Shown here: piece by piece, positions 1 through 8,941 of the stretch | Layout of the letters: the number at the start of each line of letters is the position of its first letter | How positions within the stretch are numbered: the stretch's first letter is position 1 | DNA from: Papio anubis | Lineage: Eukaryota > Chordata > Mammalia > Primates > Cercopithecidae | Length of the DNA: 64,000 nucleotides | Reading direction: 5' to 3' | NCBI RefSeq assembly: GCF_008728515.1 | Contig: NC_044995.1 | Location: forward strand, 38,155,542-38,219,541 | Program-made: the position numbers and the translations under genes | The notes under the pieces: model-generated | What the model was told of the DNA's origin: nothing | Seen by the model: only the letters and a program-made list of their open reading frames with translations | The model's database searches: none

Positions 1-467
1 TCTGCTTCGGTGCCTGACCCTGGCTGTGGGGTCCCGGGGCATGTATTTAGGGCGGTGGACACAGTGGGGTGATGGAGAGAAGCTGGGCCTGGGGAGGGGG
101 CTTCACTCCCAAGCTGCAAAAGAGCCCTTGCCCATCTCCTTAGGGTCCTCTGGGGGTCCTGATATGATTCTTTCCCAAACATACATAAGTCATTTTGTTT
201 TTCTGCCGGAACTTGTAAGGGCTTTGCCTCCTTCAGGGATCTGCCTGCCCCACCAGCTGCCCAGATGTGGCCTCCTCTGGCTCCAGAGCTGGTGCCAGCT
301 GTTGGCATTCGTTCTCCTGTCTGGGCAGGTGGCAGCCTTGCTTCAGCCCTGCCCCCCAGGGGAAGAGTGACCTCCCCAGCTGTTGGCACACCTGAGCCTG
401 GGCTGAGGGTGTCACAGTCACACCCTGGGAGGCAGGCGGTTCTCTGTCCACACACTGGGTGTAGCAG

Positions 468-502
468 CGAAGACTCTGGAAGAGTTCATGCACCTGTTGG
501 AG
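468..502 (+). other. Candidate BRME1 micro-exon (35 nt)
   Basis: A GTAGCAG acceptor and a GAG/GTGAGG donor enclose 35 nt that read KTLEEFMHLLE and end in phase 0, the phase in which the exon at 3080 begins. The polypyrimidine tract is weak and I cannot match this peptide to the family from memory. It may equally be intronic chance. The rest of 1-660 shows nothing I can assign and is probably BRME1 intron. Confidence 0.3.
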
Positions 503-662
503 GTGAGGCAGGCAGGAGGGGAGGAGGCCAGGCTGGCACCCAGGTCATGCCCCAGCTGCCGCATCCTGGAACACAGAGCCAAATTTGCCTTTCAAATGTC
601 AGCCTCTGTTTCTTTGCTGTCCCTGTGTTGAGATGTAAAAAAAAAAAAAAAAAAAAAATTCA

Positions 663-1352
663 TGGCCAGGCACAGTGGCTCCCACCTGTAATCCCAGCAC
701 TGGGAGACCGAGGCAGGAGGATCACGCGATGTCAGGAGTTCAGGACCAGCGTGGCCAACGTGGTGAAGCCCCATCTCTACCAAAGTACAAAAATTAGCTG
801 GGCGTTGTGGCATGTGCCTCTAATCCCAGCTACTCTGGAGGAAAGAAAAAATTGGCCGGGCGCGGTGGCTCAAGCCTGTAATCCCAGCACTTTGGGAGGC
901 CGAGACGGGCAGATCACAAGGTCAGGAGATCAAGACCATCCTGGCTAACACGGTGAAACCCCGTCTCTACTAAAAAATACAAAAAAACTAGCCGGGCAAG
1001 GTGGCGGGCTAAAATAAAATACAAAAAAAACTGTAGTCCCAGCTACTCGGGAGGCTGAGGCAGGAGAATGGCGTAAACCCGGGAGGCGGAGCTTGCAGTG
1101 AGCTGAGATCTGGCCACCGCACTCCAGCCTGGGCGACAGAGAGAGACTCCGTCTCAAAAAAAAAAAAAAAAAAAAAGAAAAGAAAATTAGCCAGGCAGGG
1201 GGATGCATGGCTGCAATCACCAGCTACTTGGGAGGCTGAGGCAGGAGAATCATTTGAGCCCGGGAGGTTGAGGTTGCAGTGAGCCGAGATTACGCTACTG
1301 CACTTCAGTGTGGGTGCTGGAGACCCTGTCTCAAAAAAAAAAAAAAAATTGG
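663..1352 (+). mobile_element. Nested Alu complex in BRME1 intron
   Basis: An older Alu (663-848) is interrupted by a young AluY (about 855-1175) and resumes at 1184-1352. The AluY carries the CAAGCCTGTAATC and GATCTGGCCACCGCA variants. It also has an unusual insertion of about 20 A-rich bases at 1010-1031 that repeats its own AAATACAAAAAA segment. Confidence 0.85.
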
Positions 1353-2140
1353 TGAGTCACAGTGCAGTTCAGTGGTAGAGGCTGAACACGAGCGTGTGGG
1401 AAAGGCAGGAGTTCTGTTGCTGGGCGCAGCTGAAATTTTATGAGAGCCTCATGCCTTGCAAAATGCAAATCCCTCACTTAAGAGCCGCCTCCATTGCCTC
1501 CAGTCTGTGTTCTCGTGGGTGGTGGCTTGGAGAGAAGGCTGGGAAATGGTTAAGGTGTTTGGGGTCAGGTGCACCTAAGTGGCATCCAGCAGGTGAAGCC
1601 CCTAACCCTCCTAAATGGGCTGCCAAACTGCGAGCTTGGAAAAAGACCCTGAAATCCAGACTCGGGGGGACCCAGACGGACAGCTGGCTGGTCAGACCTG
1701 ACCAGCACCGGCAGCCTTTCCCCCGCCAGGGGAGGAGGCACCGCCCTGACAGCACTGCCAAGGCCTGGGCGTGTTTGGTTTTGACACGAGGCGTTCCCTA
1801 GCAAGTCAAGGCGACCCAGGCAAGGAACACATTCCCGTGGGAAGGTTCCGGGTGGCTCCTGGCAGGAAGGCCAAGGCCCATGTCTCCCGGCATGGGCAGG
1901 GGCACGGGAAATAGCAAAGATGGATCGAGAGGGCCGTCTCAGCACCTCGTCCTGACCTCACCATGGTCACGCACTGTGCTAGAGGAGGAGACTCAGAGGT
2001 GACACAGCAGAGACAGAGCTTTCAAACCTCAAACCAAGGTCTCGTCATGGGAGGGTTTGGTGTTACTTTCTCATAGCTCCTCTGTGCTCACTCTTGGACC
2101 GATAGAGCTTCTGCAATCCACATATGGAGTCGTTTAATTT

Positions 2141-2450
2141 AAATTTTAGAGACAGGGCCTTGCTCTGTTGCCCAGACTGGAGTGCAGTGGCACAATCACA
2201 GCTCACTGCAGCCTCAACCTCCCAGGCTCAAGCAGTTGATCCTCCTGCCTCATCCTCCCGAGTAGCTGAACCACAGGTGTGTGCCACCATGCCTGGCTAA
2301 TTTTGGGGTTTTTTTTGTTTGTTTGTTTGTTTGTTTGTAGAGACAGGGTCTTGCCGTGTTGCCCAGGCTGGTCTGGAACACTTGGCCTCAAACGATCCTC
2401 CCACCTCATCTTCCCAAAGTGCTGGGATTACAGGCGTGCCCAGCCTGGCT
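2141..2450 (-). mobile_element. AluJ/S-like element with (TTTG)n middle
   Basis: Minus-strand Alu with two arms; the central A-rich linker has become a TTTG repeat at 2315-2338. It lies in BRME1 intron. Confidence 0.85.
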
Positions 2451-3079
2451 CATTGCCTCTTTTCTGAGGGACATTGTAAGTCACCACTTTATAATGGAGC
2501 TTGACATTTTCCATGGAAATTAAACCACCATTGATGCTTAGAAGCTTAAGCGCCTTGGAGTTACCAGGCTTTCCCCTATATTCACTGGGAGTTTTCCCCT
2601 CGTGTTAAATTTGCAAACTCCTTTCCTAACAGGATGTGTGTGGCTCATTCAGCCAAGGTAGATGACTCCACTTCACTGCAGTTGCTACCCCTTGGTGTTT
2701 TCTCTGTACCCGTAAAGATAGTGAGGGGCATGCAGGAGACTGCAGCGGTGTCAGGGCCAAAGATCATGGCACAGGGGCACCCCCACTGCCCAGATCAGCC
2801 TGTGGGAGGCCCAGGCCTAGGAGCGGACACCAGGGTTGGCTGTGGCCTTTCTCTTTCCAAGGGGAAAGGATGGGTGCAGCCCAGGCTGGTAACCCTGGGT
2901 CTACCCATCGTGGAGTTCCTCACCGTTACTGCTCTGCCTCTGCAGGAGTCCTAGCCAGCCCCAGTGTGACCTACTGTGGCCACAGTAAAGCCAAAGGCAT
3001 CAGCGTGACTTCTGGGTCCCCTGTGCAGAGCTTGCTCGACTTGGGCCCCGGGCACTCACACCTTGTGTTCTCTTTCCAG

Positions 3080-6000
3080 TTCTTTCCTTCCGGGAACAAG
3101 CCGGGCCCTTGCTGGCCGGGCCCCAGCCCACGTGCCAATGGAGACCCTGTTGCAGTGGCCAAGGCCCAGCCGAGGTAGGTGTGGGGTGGGTGAGAAGTGG
3201 CTCCAGGACCCTCACCAATTTTACCAAGGAGGGTGACAGACGGAGGGGACCCCAGTTCTCCCTCCCTGGGCCTCGACTTCCGCAGTCCACCAGGGGAGCT
3301 GAGCCCTGTCTTTCAAACTGTACACATTCCCTTGCTCCCCGAAAGCAGAGAGTGGGCGACAGTGACCAGTGATCGGCACCCAACCCAGTGTCTCCCTAGG
3401 AGCCCTGAGACAGTGCCCCCGGCTCTGTGGGCTGTTTCTCTCTGGGAAGAGGGGCCAAAGCTTCCTCCTGAGTCCCTGGGAAGGGGAAGGGACCCAGACA
3501 GGGCTCAGAACTGTTGGCTGAGACCATCTTGGAGCCGTTCCTAGCTCTGGCACCAGGCGGGCACTCAAGTGAGTCTAACCTGCCCTCACCCTCTCCCCTC
3601 CCTACTTGGCTCTTGCCCTAGGCGAACCACCTCCTCCCTCACGCAGGCCACCAGTTAGCCGTCCTCCAGGCTGCTGTGTGTAGGGAGGGCACCCTCTCCC
3701 CCGCACCATGCCCGTGGTCCCCGTAGTCTGTCCCCTCCTCCTGTGCCCTCCCGCAGCCCTCCTCGAAGCCAGGGCTGGGCGGCTGCCCTCTCTGTTACCT
3801 GGCACTTGAACCTGCCTCTCTGCAGAGGCGACAGCTTATCAATTATTTATGGCCAAGTTTCTGTTTCTGTCTGGTGGGGGTGGAGGAGGGTTTGGGACTT
3901 AGCTCCTGGCTGTGTATGGCCCCCACACCCTCCTCCTCCTTCTCCTCCCCTAGCAGAGGGCAGCTCTGTCCCCGCCTCCTGCCCTCACTCCCTGTGACTT
4001 GTACCTGCCGTGCCACTGGCCACCTCCCCTATCCACACACACAACCTGCACGCGGAGCAGAGGTAGTTCATCAGAGTGGCCTGCTGTGGTTTGAGTGAAG
4101 AGCCAGGAGGGTTCACATCTGAATCTCTGACGTCCCAGGGCCAATGCAGCTCCCCTCCCCGCTGCCTTGGATGTCTAGAAGCTCCCAGAGGGCCTGGGGT
4201 CTGGCTTGAGGCTAAATGACACACACAAGAAGCTAAGGCCCAGGGGCTGCCAGTCACCTCAGGGTGACCAAGGCAGGAGCAGCAGGACAGCAGTTTCCAT
4301 AGTGACAGCCCTGGAGGTGCTGCCAAGCCTGGGGCATGGACGGGTTTAGGGCAAGTGGCCCCCACTTACCTGCCTGGCCCCCTGTACTGCCCATGTCCAA
4401 GAGTGGCACCTGTTCTGTGGCGGGGGGGGGTTCTGTGGCTCCTTGGATCTTCCGTGATTTTTTTTTTTTTTTTTTTTTTGAGACATGGTCTCACTCCCAT
4501 CACCCAGGCTGGAGTGCAGTGGTGCAACCGCAGCTCACTGCAGCCTCGATCTCCTGGGCTTACGTGATTCTCCCACTTCAGCCCCCTAAGTAGCTGGGAC
4601 TATGGTTACCCACCACCACACCCAGCTAATTTTGTATATTTTTTTTAGAGACGGGATTTTGCCATGTTGCCCAGACTGGTCTCGAACTCCTGGACTCAAG
4701 TGATCCACCTGCCTCAGCCTCGCAAAGTGGTGGGATTACAGGCATGAGCCACCGTGCCTGGCAGGATATTTTTTAGATAAGAGTCTTGCTCTGTTGCCTA
4801 GGCTGGTGTCCAGGATCATAGCTTACTGTAGCCTCCATCTCCCGGGCTCAAGTGATCCTCCCACTTCATCCTCCTGAGTAGCTGGGACTACAGGCATGCA
4901 TCACCATGCCTGGCTAATTTTGTATTATTTGTAGAGACGGGGACTCACTACGTTGCCAAGGCTGGTCTTGAACTCCTGGGTTCAAGCCATCCTCCCGCCT
5001 TGACCTCCCAAATCTTACATAGATATGAATGCCATCTGGGCCGGCTTTTCTTCTTTTTTTTTTTTTTTTCTTTTTTTTGAGACAGAGTCTCACTCTGTCA
5101 CCCAGGCTGGAGTGCAGTGGCCGGATCTCGGCTCTCGGCTCACTGCAAGTTCCGCCTCCTGGGTTCACACCATTCTCCTGCCTCAGCCTCCCGAGTAGCT
5201 GGGACTACAGGCACCCGCCACCACGCTCAGCTAATTTTTTGTATTTTTAGTACAGACAGGGTTTCACCGTGTTAGCCAGGATGGTCTCCATCTCCTGACC
5301 TTGTGATCCGCCCACCTCGGCCTCCCAAAGTGCTGGGATTACAGGCGTGAGTCACCGTGCCCGGCAGGGCTGGCTTTTCTAGCACTGCCCTGGGTGCTGG
5401 GGAGACAGTGTGGGACAAAACACAGAGTTGACTGCTAGTGGGGGATTCGCGGTGTGGGGACACGAGAGACAGCAGATTAGATCATCAGATGGCAGAGTGT
5501 TGGGGAAAAAAAGGCAGCGGAGAAGGAGTTAAAATGTAAGGGGTGATCAGGGAAGCCACCACCCATCATCAGGAGGAGACATTTGGGAAAGAATGTTCCA
5601 GAATCCTGAGAGGTGCTCCAGGAATGGCCAGGAGTCTAGTGTGGCTAGAGCAAGCGGGAGGGGAGAAGTGGGAGATGAGGGGAAGGCACAGGGAAAGCAG
5701 GTGGTGCACAGCTGCAGGAGGAGAGGGCTTGCCTCTGAGCCAGGTTTCCAAGTTCACAGCCCCCGGTACCTGTGGGGGGCAAACCGCAGGGGCAGGAGCT
5801 GGGAAGGCGGTGGCAGCAGCGTCCTGAGAGGGCAGGGGGAGGGTAGGGGAGAAGTGGTTGGGTTCTGGGCCTGCTGGGCAGTGGAGCCAGCTGGGTTGGC
5901 CATCAGGGTTCTGTCGTGAACAGAGGAGGACAGGCTGGACACCCGGAAAAGATGGCGCGAAGCCCGGCGGAAGCCCCTCCCACTGGAGAGCTTCTGGTAG

Positions 6001-6647
6001 TCCGGTGAGGTCGGGCCACTCTCAATTTCCTTCCCTGCCGGCCAGGACCTTCGTGGGGATCCAGGCCTCTGAGGCCTCCAGGATGGAGGACGCCACCAAC
6101 ATCGTGCGTGGCCTCATCGTTGAGCTCTCTAACCTGAAGTACGGGCTGGGCTCGGACTCACAAGGCATGGGGCCTGCGGGAGGCCGGTGGGGACTCAGAG
6201 GAGCAGGGAGGGACTGAAGTGTGAAGCCCCTGGGTGGACAGCGAGGGTCAGGCACCCCACTGCTGCTGGGCCCTCACCGTGCCCCCCTCCCTAGTCCTTT
6301 GCAGAACACAGGCTCTGAAGAAAGGCTGGAACAGGCCCAGCCTGTGCTGCAACAGGCCCTTTCTGGTTATGTGCACATGTGTGTGAGCCGTGTGTGTGCA
6401 TCTGAGTCATTGGTGACCGTGTGGCTGTGAGGCGCAGCCCCCTCTGTCACCTGGTGACCACTGAGCCCCACACGCGTGCCTGTGTTTCCCCTGCAGCCGG
6501 CTGATCATGGGCACTCACCGGGACCTGGAAGCCTTCAAGCGCCTCAACTACCGGAAGACAAAGCCAGGAGGCAAAGCCCCCCTGCCTTACCCTTCCAAGG
6601 GGCCTGGGAATGTCCCTCGAGGGGACCCACCCTGGAGGGAACTGTAG
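3080..6647 (+). CDS. BRME1: BRME1 (C19orf57), C-terminal coding exons; partial gene
   Basis: The C-terminal end of BRME1, a meiotic protein that binds the BRCA2 partner MEILB2/HSF2BP and helps place RAD51/DMC1 at meiotic breaks; the conserved C-terminus is the known MEILB2-binding part. Exons: 3080-3174 (after a CTCTTTCCAG acceptor, donor GAG/GTAGGT), 6046-6138 (donor GAA/GTACGG) and 6497-6647, ending in TAG. Phases fit throughout: AG+G makes Arg and AA+C makes Asn. The last two exons encode TFVGIQASEASRMEDATN..., then NRLIMGTHRDLEAFKRLN... and end GDPPWREL, which I recognise as the BRME1 tail. The tail is helical and charged with a proline-rich end; no enzyme motif is present. The exon at 3080 is supported only by phase and splice sites. 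Upstream exons lie outside the window, apart from a possible micro-exon at 468-502. Introns hold Alus. It runs tail-to-tail with NANOS3. Confidence 0.83.
4459..5366 (-). mobile_element. Cluster of three minus-strand Alus
   Basis: Elements at 4459-4764, 4766-5013 (old, diverged) and 5048-5366 (young, Y type). The gap 5370-6040 is unique intronic DNA of BRME1 with no exon that I can support. Confidence 0.85.
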
Positions 6648-7098
6648 GCCACTTTGAGGTCTGTGTTTCCTTTGCCACCCAGCCCCCATGCCTGCGGACC
6701 TCCTCCAAGATGCTCCAGGGGGTCCTAGTGGACCCTACAAACCTCCCTTCAGTTGCCCGGAAGTTGGTCTTCCATGGACAACACAAAGGAGGCCCCGAGG
6801 TCCTGGCCTCACCTGGCCAGGATCAAGGTCAGTAGCCTCCCTTGGCTTCAGAGAGGGAAACTGTGTCTCCTGCAGTCCCAGTGGCTTCAGGCGGGCCTGG
6901 GCTCCAGGAAGCCGGCCACCTCCAAGCAGGGCCCATCCTGTCCGGATTTGCAAATTTTAGGCTCCTGAGCCAAGTATGGAAGGTTCAGAATTTGTTTCTT
7001 TCCTGGAGGAGAAGAGAGCTCCCTTTGTTTTCTTTCTCCCTATTTCCATTTTATTTATTCTGGGAAGACCCGTAATAAATGATTCTGTAGAGGCCCCG
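6648..7098 (+). other. BRME1: BRME1 3' untranslated region with poly(A) signal
   Basis: About 450 bases follow the TAG stop. A canonical AATAAA sits at 7074-7079, so cleavage should fall near 7095. No Alu interrupts it. The end faces the NANOS3 3' end about 1.6 kb away. Confidence 0.65.
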
Positions 7099-8690
7099 TG
7101 ACCTGCTGTTTGGGGCTGAGGCTTCAGTTCCTTCACCTTCCGCCCACAAACCTCTCTACCCACTTCCTCCTCCTCACCCTCTACGAGTTTACACCTCAGC
7201 TTCCCTGGGAAAGCAAGAGGGGTGCAAATCTCCAGGGGTGGGTGACTGTGTGCCTGCTTGTGTGTGCAGGCTCTTGAGCACACACACGGTTCGTAGAAGC
7301 CTAAGAGACGCCCTGGGAGATCACCCAGCTGCAGGGTGAGTCCAGTGCTCAGGTGGCCTGGCCCATCCTCCAGGAAAGCTGCCTGCGGGCCCCAGCCAGG
7401 AAGGAGGCTATCCCAGGAGGTTGTTATGGATGCAAACATGGCTGAAGTCGTGGCACTTCTCATCCCACGCAAGCCTCTCAACAGCCAGATGACAGTCCTG
7501 TTAGCAGCCACAGGGGATGCTGTCATCCCATTTACAGAAAACAATGCCTCTATGAAATCTGTCACTGAAAGGCTGACTGGACCTTCGATGTCATGAAGCA
7601 CTCTTGACTCCTGCACCCCAGCTCCCACGGCTCAGGCGGGGTCCTCCTCCCACCCTGCAATCTTATACCCCGGAGACCTGATGCAGGAGGGCAGGAAAGA
7701 GCAGGGCAGGTTCACACCCAGGTGAGCCCCCTGTCCACCAGGACGTGCCCTGGTGTGAGCCCAGTTCCCCGGGTCTCCAGCCCCAGCGGCTCTGCCCTAG
7801 GAAACCCTAACTCCATTCCCAGACCCTGGGAGCTGCTAGTATCCTTGTTTTCTTTCTCCTCCTCCCCACTTCCCCCTTCACGACCCAGCTGTCTGCAAGG
7901 ACCCACCCCCATCCCCAGGGCCTCTGGTTCCAGTTTAAATTGGAAAGCCAAGGGCAGAGGGGACAACAACGCTCCATTCCTCACCACCAGACCACAGGCC
8001 TCAGGGCTGGTTTGTGGACCGGGGGTAGGAATGTGGACTGCACAGTGGGTGCGCTGGCTTCCTGAGCACTGCCCCCTGTCGCCTCAACAGGACAAGATCT
8101 GGAGGTGGAGGAGGCAGGCAGCGGTGTGGGGATTCCCCCACATGCATTCCCCCCGCCCTGCCAGAACGGCCCCATTTTTCTGCTCCTGCCCAAGCCCACC
8201 TAGGCCACCACCCCTGCCCAATCCCCCAGGACATGGTCCCATTCCCTGCCCCCTAATTGTTCCTCCCTTGCTCTAAACTGCCTGGCTTGTCACTGGGGCA
8301 TCCATGGTGACATAACCATTCACCTTCCTTAGTGAGGAGGATGCGGGGGGGGCTCCATCTAGTTGTCCGTCAATTTCTTCCTCAAATGAAGCCCCCATCT
8401 CCAGTACGGAGCTGGGGGCGGGATGGGAGGAGTCCACCCATCTTGCATGTTAGTGCAGGGGGTGACTGAAAGACCAAATGTCCACAGAAAGGGTCTCATG
8501 ATGTCGATCTGGCTTCAAGGTGCCGGAACCCCCTCAGCTACCCCAAGGACCCACTCCTGTTTCTCTGCACAAAGCAGCTCACCCCAGCGCCCTACGGTGC
8601 TGAAACTCAAAGAAGAGGAAAGGGAGATCTAGGTACAGGACTCCCAGCAATGTTCACACTACACCTTGCCCCAAGACCAGGCCTTGTCTG
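7099..8690. other. Intergenic gap between the BRME1 and NANOS3 3' ends
   Basis: Unique, mostly Alu-free DNA between two convergent poly(A) sites. I see no exon, RNA gene or strong regulatory motif. Open frames here have no recognisable protein content. Confidence 0.5.
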
Positions 8691-8941
8691 TTGTTGATCC
8701 ATTCATAAGCATTTATTGAGTGCTGACTGGATGCCCAGCTATGGGGAGATGGCAGATGGCACAAAGGGCAGGGTCTCCAAGGACGGGCGATTTCAGCTGT
8801 TGCCTCGCCAACCCCAGGCCATCCCCAGGGCTCACTCTCGGCCTGGGGGGAGGGTCTGGGAGTGGGAGTGGTCCTCATAGGGTGGGTCTTCCTGGAAATC
8901 CAGCGGAGCCCGGGTGCTCTTGCCCAGGTGTAGGCGGCCTC
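8690..8941 (-). other. NANOS3: NANOS3 3' untranslated region with poly(A) signal
   Basis: Below the TAA stop (complement at 8942-8944) the minus strand has AATAAA at 8717-8712, giving a 3' UTR of about 250 nt. The signal lies in a sequence resembling an old MIR/L2 3' end, so an ancient repeat may supply it. Confidence 0.5.
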
